The position numbers were made by a program, and so were the translations under genes. A DNA stretch of 64,000 bases from the NCBI RefSeq assembly GCF_024169245.1, contig NZ_JALJWP010000001.1, forward strand, positions 1,737,501 through 1,801,500, in the 5' to 3' direction. This document shows positions 1-10,359 of the stretch, piece after piece; the stretch's first letter is position 1; each line of letters opens with the position of its first letter. The notes below the pieces were generated by a model, which was not told where the DNA came from, ran no database searches, and worked only from the letters and a program-made list of their open reading frames with translations. This DNA comes from Pseudomonas koreensis (GTDB taxonomy: Bacteria > Pseudomonadota > Gammaproteobacteria > Pseudomonadales > Pseudomonadaceae).

Positions 1-1028
1 TGACGCTGATCGACGAAATACAACGCGCGATCAGCCTTGAGCTTGCCGCTGCGGTAGCGCACGGCCGCCAGGTCAGTGGTGGCGTACAGGTAACCGCCGT
101 CGGCCTTGACGATGATCACCGGCAGCGGGTCGCCATCGGCGTTCTTGAACTCGTCGAGGAACACGCACTGGGCGCCGTTGCTCTCGACGAGCATGCCGGC
201 AGACTTGAGGTCGTTGACCACATTGATCAGGTCGTCGTTGTAGGCGCTTTCGCCCATGACGTCGGCCATGGTCAGTTTGACGTTGAGCAGTTCGTAGATC
301 TTCTGGCAGTGCGACAGCGAGATGTCCTTGAACCTGGTCCACAGTGCCAGGCATTCGGCATCGCCGGCCTGCAGCTTGACCACCAGGCCTCGGGCGCGGT
401 CGGCGAACTCTTCGGACTCGTCGAAGCGCTGCTTGGCGGCGCGGTAGAAGTTTTCCAGGTCCGACAGCTCGTCGCTGGTGATCGGATTTTCCTGCAGATA
501 CGCCATCAGCATGCCGAACTGGGTGCCCCAGTCGCCGACGTGGTTCTGGCGGATCACTTCGTCACCGAGGAACTCCAGCACGCGGGCCACGCCGTCGCCG
601 ATGATGGTCGAGCGCAAATGGCCGACGTGCATCTCTTTGGCCAGGTTCGGTGCCGACAGGTCGACCACGGTGCGCTGCGCCGAGCCGGCCTTGCGTACGC
701 CGACATGGGCATCGGCCAGCGCGGCGTCGAGACGCGCGGCCAGGGCCTGGGTGTTCTGGAAAAAATTGATGAAGCCCGGGCCGGCGATTTCGGCCTTGGT
801 GACGTTCTCGTCGGCGGGCAGTGCGGCGATGATTTTCTCCGCCAGGTCGCGCGGCTTCATGCCGGCTGGCTTGGCCAGCATCATGGCGATGTTGCTGGCG
901 AAGTCGCCGTGGGTCTTGTCGCGGGCGTTCTCCACCTGGATCGCCGGCGTCAGGCCTTCAGGCAACACACCTTCGTTGACGAGTTGGGTGAGGGCTTGCT
1001 GGATCAGCTGGCGAATGGTGTCTTTCAT
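1..1028 (-). CDS. argS: Arginyl-tRNA synthetase, N-terminal part (truncated by window edge)
   Basis: Class I aminoacyl-tRNA synthetase that charges tRNA-Arg with arginine in the cytoplasm. The visible ~342 residues begin [13 protein letters not shown]. They carry the N-terminal Add-1 domain and the class I HIGH-type signature as HVGHLRST, preceded by the ArgS-typical [13 protein letters not shown]. The catalytic fold continues to the window edge; the KMSKS-like loop and anticodon-binding domain lie outside. The ATG at 1028 starts the conserved N-terminus. Order with priA matches the usual Pseudomonas arrangement. A REP doublet separates the two genes, so argS is probably transcribed from its own promoter in that gap. 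Identity is secure despite truncation. Confidence 0.96.
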   Translation of the reverse strand, partial: MKDTIRQLIQQALTQLVNEGVLPEGLTPAIQVENARDKTHGDFASNIAMMLAKPAGMKPRDLAEKIIAALPADENVTKAEIAGPGFINFFQNTQALAARLDAALADAHVGVRKAGSAQRTVVDLSAPNLAKEMHVGHLRSTIIGDGVARVLEFLGDEVIRQNHVGDWGTQFGMLMAYLQENPITSDELSDLENFYRAAKQRFDESEEFADRARGLVVKLQAGDAECLALWTRFKDISLSHCQKIYELLNVKLTMADVMGESAYNDDLINVVNDLKSAGMLVESNGAQCVFLDEFKNADGDPLPVIIVKADGGYLYATTDLAAVRYRSGKLKADRALYFVDQR

Positions 1029-1158
1029 GGTCTTCTCTTTCGACCGCAAGCGCGGCGGGCGCATCGATGCGCGGGTGGAAAAACTGGGCATTATCCGTTG
1101 CGAAGACGGGCTTGCCAACCTTAGCAGGCAGGATGTGGATATGTGGTGACAAAAAGTC

Positions 1159-1258
1159 CGCTTTCGCGAGCAGGCTCGCTCCCACAAGGTTTTGCGCAGG
1201 ACACACAAGGTATGTGCGGCGCTGATCCCCTGTGGGAGCGAGCCTGCTCGCGAAAGCG
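1159..1258. repeat. REP doublet (GGGAGCGAGC type)
   Basis: Two REP units in inverted orientation, TCGCGAGCAGGCTCGCTCCC at the left and its complement at the right, separated by about 44 bp. It fills most of the argS-priA gap and could form a long hairpin in RNA from either direction. It is the REPIN-like dispersed element common in fluorescent pseudomonads. Confidence 0.9.
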
Positions 1259-1267
1259 ATTTTCAGC

Positions 1268-3487
1268 TCAATACAGATCCACCGGATCGACATCCAGCGA
1301 CCAGCGCACCGCCCGCCCGCTCGGCATCTGCTCCAGCACCAGCATCCAGCTGGCCAGCAAGCGGTGCAGTGGCGCCCGCGCGGTCGCCTGCAACAACAGC
1401 TGCGCGCGATAACGCCCGGCCCGGCGCTCCATCGGCGCCGGCACCGGCCCGAGCAGTTCGATGCCGCTCAGATTCAATTCGGCCAGCAAGCGCTCGGCCT
1501 CGCTGCACGCTTCATCGAGAAAGCCTTCCGCCTGCCCCGGCTTGTGCGCCTCGGCGCGCAACAAAGCCAGATGGGCAAAGGGCGGCAACCCGGCGGCGCG
1601 GCGTTCGCTCAAGGCCTGCTCGGCGAAGGCGAAATAACCCTGCTCGGTCAGTTGCACCAGTAAAGGATGGTCGGCCAAGTGGGTCTGGATGATCACCCTG
1701 CCAGGCTCCTCCGCCCGCCCGGCGCGCCCGGCGACCTGGACGATCAGTTGCGCCATGCGCTCGCTGGCGCGGAAGTCGCCGGAGAACAGGCCGCCATCGG
1801 CATCCAGAATCGACACCAGCGTCACCCGGGGGAAATGGTGCCCTTTGGCCAACATCTGCGTGCCGACCAGAATGCACGGCTGGCCTTTCTGAATCGTCGC
1901 GAACAGCTGATTCATCGCGTCCTTGCGCGAGGTGCTGTCGCGATCGACGCGCAATACCGGGTAATCAGGGAACAGAATCGCCAGACGCTCTTCGGCACGT
2001 TCGGTGCCAGCGCCGACCGGACGCAGATCGACCTTGCTGCACTTTGGACACTGGCGCGGCGTGCGCTCGACGTTGCCGCAATGGTGGCACCGCAATTCGC
2101 CATAACGCTGATGGACGGTCATGCGCGCATCGCAGCGCGAGCACTCCGACATCCAGCCGCAATCGTGACAGAGCAGGGTCGGCGCGAATCCGCGCCGGTT
2201 GAGGAACACCAGCACCTGCTGGCCGTTGCCAAGGGTCTGGCCGATCGCTTGTTGCATCGGCCCGGAAATACCACTGTCGAGCGGACGGCTTTTCACGTCC
2301 AGCCGAAGGAAGCGCGGTTGCTTGGCGCCGCCGGCGCGTTCGTTCAGACGTAACAGACCATAGCGACCGGTGTAGGCGTTGTGCAGGCTCTCCAGCGACG
2401 GCGTGGCGGAACCGAGCACGATCGGGATGTTTTCCTGCCGTGCGCGTACCAGCGCCAGGTCGCGGGCGTGGTAGCGCAGGCCTTCCTGCTGTTTATAGGA
2501 ACCGTCGTGCTCTTCGTCGATGATGATCAGCCCGGGATTTTTCATCGGCGTGAACAGTGCCGAGCGGGTGCCGATAATAATATCGGCCTCGCCATCGCGG
2601 GCGGCGAGCCAGGCGTCGAGACGCTCGCGGTCGTTGACCGCCGAGTGCAGCAGGGCGATGCGCGCATTGAAGCGCTGCTCGAAGCGCGCCAGGGTCTGCG
2701 GGCCGAGGTTTATCTCAGGGATCAGCACTAAAGCCTGTTTACCGGCTTCGAGGGTTTCGCGGATCAGCTGCAGATAGACTTCGGTCTTGCCGCTGCCGGT
2801 AACCCCGGCCAGGAGAAAGGCGTGGTAGCTGTCGAAGCCGGCGCGAATCGCTTCATACGCTGCGCGTTGTTCGCTGTTGAGCGGCAGCTCCGGTTGCGCC
2901 AGCCAGTGCTCATGGCGCACGCCCGGGGCGTGGCGGCGGATCTCGACTTGCACCAGACCCTTGGCCAGCAGCAGGTCGAGGCTGTCCTTGCTCAGCATCA
3001 GTTTGCTCAGCAACTGATGGGCCACGCCGTGGGGATGCTGGGCCAGCGTGGTCAGCGCCTCGCGCTGGCGTGGCGCACGGGCGACCCGAGGGTCGTCGAC
3101 GCTGGCGCCGGGCGCCACCGACCAGAAGCGTTCCTGCCGGGCCTCGGCCAGCTCGCCCTGACGCAGCAGCACTGGCAAGGCCCAGTTCAAGGTGTCGCCA
3201 AGGCTGTGCTGGTAATACTGCGCTGTCCACAGGCACAGCTTGAACAGTGCTGGCGGCAGCGGCGATGTCGAGTCGAGGAGGGCCAGTGCCGGTTTGAGTT
3301 TTTCCGCCGGCACCTCGCTGGTGTCGGTGACTTCGACCAGAATCCCGATCATCTCGCGCCGACCGAACGGTACCCGCAAGCGCATGCCCGGCTGCAATTG
3401 CTCACGCCGCACCCCGGCCGGCGCCCGGTAATCGAACAGGCGGCGCAGAGGCGAAGGCAGGGCAAGGCGCAGAATGGCGTCGGGCAC
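1268..3487 (-). CDS. priA: Primosomal protein N' (replication restart helicase PriA)
   Basis: Superfamily 2 3'-5' DNA helicase that recognises stalled forks and D-loops and reloads the replisome. At 739 residues it is full length for the family. The N-terminal DNA-binding region is followed by Walker A GVTGSGKT (residues 228-235), the DEEH box (324-327) and the SAT motif GSATPSLES. Eight zinc-binding cysteines (440, 443, 449, 452, 467, 470, 480, 483) and the C-terminal helicase lobe with QVAGRAGRAEEPGRV complete it. The start is GTG, giving the conserved MPDAILRLALPSPL. It is flanked by REP doublets on both sides and appears monocistronic. Confidence 0.97.
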   Translation of the reverse strand: MPDAILRLALPSPLRRLFDYRAPAGVRREQLQPGMRLRVPFGRREMIGILVEVTDTSEVPAEKLKPALALLDSTSPLPPALFKLCLWTAQYYQHSLGDTLNWALPVLLRQGELAEARQERFWSVAPGASVDDPRVARAPRQREALTTLAQHPHGVAHQLLSKLMLSKDSLDLLLAKGLVQVEIRRHAPGVRHEHWLAQPELPLNSEQRAAYEAIRAGFDSYHAFLLAGVTGSGKTEVYLQLIRETLEAGKQALVLIPEINLGPQTLARFEQRFNARIALLHSAVNDRERLDAWLAARDGEADIIIGTRSALFTPMKNPGLIIIDEEHDGSYKQQEGLRYHARDLALVRARQENIPIVLGSATPSLESLHNAYTGRYGLLRLNERAGGAKQPRFLRLDVKSRPLDSGISGPMQQAIGQTLGNGQQVLVFLNRRGFAPTLLCHDCGWMSECSRCDARMTVHQRYGELRCHHCGNVERTPRQCPKCSKVDLRPVGAGTERAEERLAILFPDYPVLRVDRDSTSRKDAMNQLFATIQKGQPCILVGTQMLAKGHHFPRVTLVSILDADGGLFSGDFRASERMAQLIVQVAGRAGRAEEPGRVIIQTHLADHPLLVQLTEQGYFAFAEQALSERRAAGLPPFAHLALLRAEAHKPGQAEGFLDEACSEAERLLAELNLSGIELLGPVPAPMERRAGRYRAQLLLQATARAPLHRLLASWMLVLEQMPSGRAVRWSLDVDPVDLY

Positions 3488-3535
3488 GCGGGGGGATCTC
3501 TATAAACGCAAAAGAAGGGTTGAACGCAGATCAAT

Positions 3536-3624
3536 TGTGGGAGCGAGCTTGCTCGCGAAGGCGGTGTATCAGGCGCTTAAACATTGACTGACACAACGCA
3601 TTCGCGAGCAAGCTCGCTCCCACA
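3536..3624. repeat. REP doublet (GGGAGCGAGC type)
   Basis: Inverted pair TGTGGGAGCGAGCTTGCTCG / CGAGCAAGCTCGCTCCCACA with about 35 bp between arms. It lies between the divergent priA and rpmE genes, about 50 bp upstream of the probable rpmE promoter. Confidence 0.9.
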
Positions 3625-3677
3625 GGGGAATGCGTTCAAGGTCGGGAGCCTAGCAGACGGTCGGTCTCGGTGACAGC

Positions 3678-3705
3678 TTGCGTGTTTGAAAAGGTCTGGT
3701 AGAAT
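3678..3705 (+). promoter_or_regulatory. Candidate sigma-70 promoter of rpmE
   Basis: TTGCGT and TAGAAT hexamers separated by 16 bp, 70 bp upstream of the rpmE start codon. The spacing and the -10 match are good, the -35 only fair. No other convincing pair is seen in the gap. Confidence 0.45.
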
Positions 3706-3775
3706 CCGCGGCCTAATTACGTGCGGTATTCAACAATAGTGTTGGGTGGCGGCACGCTAGCCTGAGGAAGACACC

Positions 3776-3997
3776 ATGAAAGCCGATATCCATCCGAACT
3801 ACCCGGAAATTGCTGTTACCTGCAGCTGCGGTAACAAGTTCGAAACTCGTTCGACCTACGGCAAAGCCCTGGCGATCGACGTTTGCAACGAATGCCACCC
3901 GTTCTACACCGGTAAGCAGAAGACTCTGGACACCGGCGGCCGTGTGCAGAAGTTCGCAGACCGTTTCGCTACTTTCGGCGTCGGCAAAAAAGCCTGA
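3776..3997 (+). CDS. rpmE: 50S ribosomal protein L31 (zinc-binding form)
   Basis: Small protein of the large ribosomal subunit, bridging subunits near the central protuberance. The 73 residues begin [12 protein letters not shown]. Cysteines 16, 18, 37 and 40 (CSC and CNEC) mark the zinc-containing C+ form, which bacteria tend to replace with a cysteine-free paralogue under zinc starvation. A GAGGAAG ribosome-binding site precedes the ATG by 7 nt. A candidate promoter lies upstream, and an intrinsic terminator beginning 45 nt downstream falls inside the following nuclease gene. Confidence 0.98.
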   Translation: MKADIHPNYPEIAVTCSCGNKFETRSTYGKALAIDVCNECHPFYTGKQKTLDTGGRVQKFADRFATFGVGKKA

Positions 3998-4038
3998 GGC
4001 TGATCATTTTGGAAGGTCGTCCCGACTTCTCCAGACTG

Positions 4039-4821
4039 ATGAAAAAGGCGTCCCTTGCGGGCGCCTTTTTTGTGTCTGCGATTTGGCTGTCCGCTGCCCA
4101 GGCGTTCTGCCCGACATCCGCAGGGCTGACCAGCGTCAGCGTGCAGCGGGTGGTCGATGGCGACACCCTGCGCCTGAGCGATGGCCGCAGCGTGCGCATG
4201 ATCGGCCTCAATACGCCGGAATTGGGCAAGCAGGGTCGCAGCGACGAACCGTTCGCCGTGGCGGCGCGCAAACGCCTGCAAGCGCTGGTCGATGACAGCG
4301 GCGGCCGGGTCGGTCTGCGGCCCGGCAGGCAGGCGAAAGACCATTACGGGCGTACGCTTGCGCATGTTTACAGCGTCAGCGGTGCCAATCTCGAAGCGCA
4401 AATGCTTGCCGATGGTCTGGGTTTTCAGGTTGCCGTGGCGCCGAACGTCGATCTGGTCGCCTGCCAGCAGGCCGCTGAACGCAGCGCGCGACAGGCCGGA
4501 CTTGGCCTCTGGCGGCAGTCGCCGGTACAGAAAGCGCAGCAGATTCAGCGCTCAGGCTTCGTCGTCGTCAGCGGCCGGGTGAACAAGGTGCAGCGCAATC
4601 GCGGCGGAATCTGGATCGAGTTGCAGGACACGCTTGTATTGCGGGTTGCACCCAATTTGCTCGGGCAATTCGATAGTGCTTTCTTGCAGACTCTGAAAGG
4701 CAGGCAGATCGAGGCGCGCGGCTGGGTGGTCGATCGATCCCGGCGCGGTGGATTGCAAAAAGGTCAGCCACGCTGGTTGCTGCCGTTGACCGGTCCTTCG
4801 ATGCTGAATGTGCCGCGTTGA
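4039..4821 (+). CDS. Secreted thermonuclease-family (SNase-like) nuclease
   Basis: Staphylococcal-nuclease-like protein that probably hydrolyses nucleic acid in the periplasm or outside the cell. The N-terminus is a signal peptide (MKKASLAGAFFVSAIWL) with a likely cut after AQA. The SNase fold then shows VVDGDTLRL, IGLNTPELGKQG and DHYGRTLAHV, which include the metal- and substrate-contacting positions. The C-terminal ~90 residues (after QRSGFVVVSG) form an added OB-like segment. An in-frame TTG at 4009 has the better-spaced GAGG and would add ten residues; ATG gives a cleaner signal peptide, so the start is uncertain. The rpmE terminator lies in codons 2-11, so read-through is attenuated unless a ribosome covers it. 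Position after rpmE matches Pseudomonas synteny. Confidence 0.88.
   Translation: MKKASLAGAFFVSAIWLSAAQAFCPTSAGLTSVSVQRVVDGDTLRLSDGRSVRMIGLNTPELGKQGRSDEPFAVAARKRLQALVDDSGGRVGLRPGRQAKDHYGRTLAHVYSVSGANLEAQMLADGLGFQVAVAPNVDLVACQQAAERSARQAGLGLWRQSPVQKAQQIQRSGFVVVSGRVNKVQRNRGGIWIELQDTLVLRVAPNLLGQFDSAFLQTLKGRQIEARGWVVDRSRRGGLQKGQPRWLLPLTGPSMLNVPR
4042..4071 (+). terminator. Intrinsic terminator of rpmE, inside the nuclease reading frame
   Basis: A 12-bp stem (AAAAAGGCGTCC with GGGCGCCTTTTT, one G-T pair) around a CTTGC loop, ending in a run of six T. It is the first terminator-like structure after rpmE. It starts just after the ATG at 4039, so it encodes the start of the nuclease signal peptide. 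Confidence 0.8.
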
Positions 4822-5005
4822 AGAAAAATTGTAGACATTTTTTCGGCTGATTGTGAACAGTCCGGCCCTTGTACGCCGTGGCTCTTGGCCCAAAGTCGTA
4901 GGGCAGGGCGCTTGACAGCGGTGACTGCCCAGTCTTGTGGGGACTTTGCGAGGCGCGTATCCTCGCTGACCAGTCTGTCCAACAGTAAAAAAGCGGAATG
5001 CCAAA

Positions 5006-6274
5006 ATGTCTGATCTGAAAACTGCCGCTCTCGAATACCACGCCAATCCTCGTCCGGGGAAGCTGAGTGTCGAGCTCACCAAGGCCACTGCTACCGCCCG
5101 CGACCTGTCGCTGGCCTACAGCCCCGGCGTAGCCGAACCAGTGCGCGAGATCGCTCGCGATCCTGAACTGGCTTACAAATACACCGGCAAGGGCAACCTG
5201 GTGGCAGTCATTTCCGATGGCACCGCGATTCTCGGCCTGGGCAACCTCGGCCCATTGGCTTCCAAGCCTGTAATGGAAGGTAAAGGCGTGCTGTTCAAGC
5301 GCTTCGCCGGCATCGACGTGTTCGACATCGAAGTTGACTCGGAGAGCCCGCAAGCCTTCATCGACACCGTCAAGCGCATCTCGATCACCTTCGGTGGCAT
5401 CAACCTGGAAGACATCAAGGCGCCTGAGTGCTTTGAAATCGAACGTGCCCTGATCGAGCAGTGCGATATTCCGGTGTTCCACGATGACCAGCACGGCACC
5501 GCGATCGTGACCGCTGCCGGCATGATCAACGCCCTGGAAATCGCTGGCAAAACCCTGCAGGACGCGAAGATCGTCTGCCTTGGCGCCGGCGCTGCCGCCA
5601 TTTCCTGCATGAAACTGCTGGTGAGCATGGGCGCTCGCATCGAAAACATCTTCATGGTTGACCGTACTGGCGTGATCCATTCCGGCCGTGACGACCTGAA
5701 CCAGTACAAAGCCGTGTTCGCCCACGCCACCGAGAAACGCACCCTGGCTGACGCACTGGCAGGCGCTGACGTATTCGTCGGTCTGTCCGGTCCGAACCTG
5801 CTGAGCGCCGAAGGCCTGCTGTCGATGGCGGCCAACCCGATCGTGTTCGCCTGCTCGAACCCGGATCCGGAAATCTCCCCGGAACTGGCGCACGCTACCC
5901 GTAGCGACGTGATCATGGCCACCGGTCGTTCGGACTACCCGAACCAGGTCAACAACGTACTGGGCTTCCCGTTCATCTTCCGTGGTGCTCTTGACGTTCG
6001 CGCCAAGCGCATCAACGAAGAAATGAAAGTCGCCGCCGCCAACGCCCTGCGCGAATTGGCCAAACTGCCGGTACCGCAGGAAGTCTGCGACGCCTACGGT
6101 GGTATCAAGCTGGAATTCGGCCGTGAGTACATCATTCCGAAGCCAATGGACAAGCGCCTGATCACCCTGATCTCCGACGCCGTGGCCAAGGCCGCGATCG
6201 AGACCGGCGTGGCGACCCTGCCGTATCCGAAGAACTACCCGCTGAAAAGCGTGGATGACGTGTTCAACGGCTAA
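5006..6274 (+). CDS. maeB: NADP-type malic enzyme, short form
   Basis: Oxidatively decarboxylates malate to pyruvate and CO2, yielding NADPH, and links the TCA cycle to gluconeogenesis. The 422 residues contain only the malic domain: SLAYSPGVAEPV (catalytic Tyr region), LGNLGPLASKPVMEGKG, KAPECFEIE and FHDDQHGT (metal ligands), and the Rossmann motif CLGAGAAAISC. The phosphotransacetylase-like C-terminal domain of E. coli MaeB is absent, as usual for the Pseudomonas enzyme. The ATG follows a GGAATG-containing leader. A 184-bp gap precedes it and a strong terminator follows. Convergent with ponA. Confidence 0.94.
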   Translation: MSDLKTAALEYHANPRPGKLSVELTKATATARDLSLAYSPGVAEPVREIARDPELAYKYTGKGNLVAVISDGTAILGLGNLGPLASKPVMEGKGVLFKRFAGIDVFDIEVDSESPQAFIDTVKRISITFGGINLEDIKAPECFEIERALIEQCDIPVFHDDQHGTAIVTAAGMINALEIAGKTLQDAKIVCLGAGAAAISCMKLLVSMGARIENIFMVDRTGVIHSGRDDLNQYKAVFAHATEKRTLADALAGADVFVGLSGPNLLSAEGLLSMAANPIVFACSNPDPEISPELAHATRSDVIMATGRSDYPNQVNNVLGFPFIFRGALDVRAKRINEEMKVAAANALRELAKLPVPQEVCDAYGGIKLEFGREYIIPKPMDKRLITLISDAVAKAAIETGVATLPYPKNYPLKSVDDVFNG

Positions 6275-6296
6275 GTCGTTGTAACGCTTCAATCGA

Positions 6297-6329
6297 AAGC
6301 CCCGGCTCGTTATGAGTCGGGGCTTTTTT
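6297..6329 (+). terminator. Intrinsic terminator of the malic enzyme gene
   Basis: Stem AAGCCCCGGCTC with GAGTCGGGGCTT (one G-T pair), loop GTTAT, followed by six T. It starts 23 nt after the stop codon. Confidence 0.92.
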
Positions 6330-6364
6330 GTGGCTAGGGGTTTTGTATTCCATATCTGGAGCAG

Positions 6365-6540
6365 CCCTCACCCTAGCCCTCTCCCAAAGGGAGAGGGGAC
6401 CGAATGGGGGATATTGATGAATGACGCCGACGTGAAAGTCTTGCTTTGAATCCATAATCGACTCGGTTGCGCAGGTCGATGCATGAAGCCAGACACCTCG
6501 TTCGGCTCCCTCTACCTCCGGGAGAGGGCTGGGGTGAGGG
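6365..6540. repeat. Composite dispersed repeat, copy 1
   Basis: Outer arms CCCTCACCCTAGCCCTCTCC and GGAGAGGGCTGGGGTGAGGG are inverted, each next to a small CTCTCCC/GGGAGAGG hairpin. They enclose about 120 bp that includes ACGCCGACGTGAAA. The same layout recurs at 58318-58472 and, reversed and degenerate, at 60940-61095. It occupies the maeB-ponA convergent gap, where no gene is seen. Confidence 0.8.
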
Positions 6541-6583
6541 GCTGGATGTTCGTAACGCCGCGAACTCCAAACATCAGTCAATA

Positions 6584-6618
6584 AAAAGCCCCGCTCTTCT
6601 CACAAAGGCGGGGCTTTT
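6584..6618 (-). terminator. Intrinsic terminator of the PBP1A gene
   Basis: An 11-bp stem AAAAGCCCCGC / GCGGGGCTTTT with a 13-nt loop, starting 14 nt beyond the ponA stop codon. A and T runs flank both sides, so it could act in both directions. Confidence 0.9.
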
Positions 6619-6631
6619 CAATGGTGCTGGA

Positions 6632-9079
6632 TCAGAACAGATCGATCGGCGCCTGCTCGTCCGCCGGCAGCGGGCTGCCCGGCACGGCGCCGTTGCCCAG
6701 CTCGTTCACCGACGGCGGCGTGTCTTCTGCCTTGAACAGTTCGAAGTAGGCGCCGGGCGTGCTCGGTGTCGCGGCGCGGCCACTCACCGGATCCACCCGC
6801 AGGCTGAGCAAGCCTTCCGGCTCAGGCTGGACATGCGGCGGTTTGTCTTTCAGCGCGGCGGACATGTAATTCATCCAGATCGGCAGCGCCACAGTACCGC
6901 CAAACTCGCGGCGGCCAAGGCTTTCCGGTTGGTCGAAACCGGTCCACACCGTGGTCACGTAATCGGCGTTGTAGCCGGAGAACCAGGCATCTTTCGATTC
7001 GTTGGTGGTACCGGTCTTGCCAGCGATGTCGCTGCGACCCATGGCCAGTGCGCGACGGCCGGTACCGAGTTTGATCACATCCTGAAGCATGCTGTTGAGG
7101 ATGTAAGTGGTACGCCCATCGACAATCCGCTCGGCCACGGCCGGCGCTTGCGGCACTGCCGGATTGGCCGACGCTTCACCGGCAACCGGAGCGGCATTGA
7201 CCGTGAACGACTCGGTGGCGGGCGCAGCGATACCGTCGGTCGCCGCACCACCCTGTGGCACGGTCGGCGGGTTGGCGACGAACAAAGTGTCACCGTTACG
7301 ACTTTCGATCTTGTCGATGATGTACGGGGTGATCTTGTAGCCACCGTTGGCAAAGGTGCTCCAGCCAGTGGCGATTTCCATCGGCGTCAGCGTCGCGGTG
7401 CCGAGTGCCAGCGACAGGTTCGGCGGCAGGTCCTGCTTGTTGAAGCCGAAGCGAGTGATGTAGTCGATGGTCTTGCCCACGCCCATGGCCTGCAACAGGC
7501 GGATCGACACCAGGTTTCGCGACTTGTACAGCGCTTCACGCAGGCGGATCGGGCCGAGGAAGGTATTGGTGTCGTTCTTCGGTCGCCAGACCTTGTCCAG
7601 GTACTCGTCGACGAACACGATCGGCGCATCGTTGACCAGGCTCGCGGCGGTGTAGCCGTTATCCAGCGCGGCGCTGTAGACGAACGGCTTGAAGCTCGAA
7701 CCCGGCTGACGCTTGGCCTGCAGAGCACGGTTGTAGTTGCTCTGCTCGAAGGCAAAACCGCCGACCAGCGAACGGATGGCGCCGTTCTGCGGATCCAGCG
7801 ACACCAGCGCGCCTTGGGCCTGCGGTATCTGGCTGAATTTCAGCGAATTGTCTTTCTGGCGCTGCACGCGGATCAGATCACCGACCTGGGCGACATCCGA
7901 AGGCTGACGTGGATTGGCGCCCATGCTGTTGGTATTGAGGAACGGTCGCGCCCATTTCATCGTGTCCCAGGCAACGTGCTCTTCACCGGTGCGGGTCAGG
8001 ACTTGCAGGCCGGTTTTATCGACCTGAGTGACGATGGCCGGTTCGAGGCTGCTGATGGTGCGCTGTTTGGTCAGTTCGCTGGCCCAGGCTTCGCGGGTCT
8101 TGCCCGGCAGGCGCGACTCGGGGCCACGGTAGCCATGCCGCTGGTCGTACGTCATCAGGCCTTCGTGCAGCGCGGTATTAGCCATTTCCTGCAGGTTGCT
8201 CGGCACCGTGGTGGTGACGCGGAAACCTTCGGTGTAGGCGTCGCTGCCATAACGGCCGACCATTTCGGCGCGGGCCATTTCGGCGATGTACGGCGCGTTC
8301 ACTTCCGGGGTCGGCACGTGGTAGCTGGCGTTCAGCGGCTCGTTGACCGCCGCGGTGTAGTCGGCTTCGCTGATCTTGCCCAGCTTGTACATGCGCCCGA
8401 GGATCCAGTCGCGGCGTTCTTTACTGCGCGCCGGGTTGGCCAACGGGTTGAAGCGCGACGGTGCCTTCGGCAGGCCGGCGATCATCGCCATCTGCGCCAG
8501 GCTGACGTCACGGATCGATTTGCCGTAATACACCTGCGCCGCCGCCTCGATGCCGTAGGCGCGGTTGCCCAGGTAGATCTTGTTGACGTACAGCTCAAGG
8601 ATCTCGTCCTTGGTCAGTTGTCGCTCGATCTGTAGAGCCAGAAGAATTTCCGTGGTCTTGCGCGAGAAGCTGCGCTCGCTGGTGAGGAAGAAGTTCTTCG
8701 CCACCTGCATGGTGATGGTGCTGCCGCCGGACTGAATGTGCCCGCTCTTGACCAATTGCGTCGCCGCGCGCATCAGGCTGCTCGGGTCGACGCCATAGTG
8801 ATTGGCAAAATTGTCGTCTTCAGCACTTAGTAACGCATTAATGAAATTGGGCGGAATGTCGGCGAAACGGATCGGTGTGCGGCGCATTTCACCAAATTCT
8901 GCGATCAACTTGTTGTCGCTGCTGTAGACGCGCAGAGGAATCTGCAACTGAATGCTTCTCAGCGCCTCCACAGACGGCAAACCCGGACTAAGGTAAAGAA
9001 AGGCGCCGCTGAGACCTAAGAGCAGTCCGCAGAAAACGGCGACGATGGACCAACCGAAAAATTTCAGCAGACGAATCAA
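6632..9079 (-). CDS. mrcA: Penicillin-binding protein 1A (class A, bifunctional)
   Basis: Inner-membrane peptidoglycan glycosyltransferase and DD-transpeptidase, known as PonA in Pseudomonas. Residues 6-30 form the single membrane anchor. The glycosyltransferase (family 51) domain shows SAEDDNFANHYGVD with catalytic Glu87, GGSTITMQVAKNFF and the ALQIERQLTKDEILELYVN block. An OB-like insertion follows. The transpeptidase domain has SSFK (Ser461, Lys464) and KTGTTN (from 688). A low-complexity Ala/Pro/Val insert occupies about residues 615-655. At 815 residues it is full length. It is divergent from pilM, the standard Pseudomonas arrangement. Confidence 0.96.
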   Translation of the reverse strand: MIRLLKFFGWSIVAVFCGLLLGLSGAFLYLSPGLPSVEALRSIQLQIPLRVYSSDNKLIAEFGEMRRTPIRFADIPPNFINALLSAEDDNFANHYGVDPSSLMRAATQLVKSGHIQSGGSTITMQVAKNFFLTSERSFSRKTTEILLALQIERQLTKDEILELYVNKIYLGNRAYGIEAAAQVYYGKSIRDVSLAQMAMIAGLPKAPSRFNPLANPARSKERRDWILGRMYKLGKISEADYTAAVNEPLNASYHVPTPEVNAPYIAEMARAEMVGRYGSDAYTEGFRVTTTVPSNLQEMANTALHEGLMTYDQRHGYRGPESRLPGKTREAWASELTKQRTISSLEPAIVTQVDKTGLQVLTRTGEEHVAWDTMKWARPFLNTNSMGANPRQPSDVAQVGDLIRVQRQKDNSLKFSQIPQAQGALVSLDPQNGAIRSLVGGFAFEQSNYNRALQAKRQPGSSFKPFVYSAALDNGYTAASLVNDAPIVFVDEYLDKVWRPKNDTNTFLGPIRLREALYKSRNLVSIRLLQAMGVGKTIDYITRFGFNKQDLPPNLSLALGTATLTPMEIATGWSTFANGGYKITPYIIDKIESRNGDTLFVANPPTVPQGGAATDGIAAPATESFTVNAAPVAGEASANPAVPQAPAVAERIVDGRTTYILNSMLQDVIKLGTGRRALAMGRSDIAGKTGTTNESKDAWFSGYNADYVTTVWTGFDQPESLGRREFGGTVALPIWMNYMSAALKDKPPHVQPEPEGLLSLRVDPVSGRAATPSTPGAYFELFKAEDTPPSVNELGNGAVPGSPLPADEQAPIDLF

Positions 9080-9267
9080 GGCTTTTGGACATCCAGGGCA
9101 AAGAATGAATTTGGCACGGGGCTGCGGTTACACACAGAGCCACCCGCGCGGGCAGTAAAAAGCGGAAAAAATCGCTGGGCATTATAAGCACTTTTCCGTC
9201 GGAGGCGTCATTGGCGCTTCTGTCAAGACGGGGTGAAGGAACGCAATGCGTATTACAGAGTCCGTAA

Positions 9268-10358
<1,091 letters not shown>

Positions 10359-10359
<1 letters not shown>

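Noticed and set aside
4912..4917. TTGACA as -35 of the malic enzyme promoter
   Set aside because: No acceptable -10 hexamer at 16-18 bp downstream.
4568..6292. Long antisense frame over the malic enzyme gene
   Set aside because: Shadow of maeB codon usage; no start signal or domain.
6467..8635. Long plus-strand frame across the PBP1A gene
   Set aside because: Antisense shadow of a clearly identified gene; starts inside a dispersed repeat.
9113..9128. Sigma-54-like TGGCAC...TGC upstream of pilM
   Set aside because: The GG-to-GC spacing is one base short of the required distance and it lies about 170 bp from pilM.
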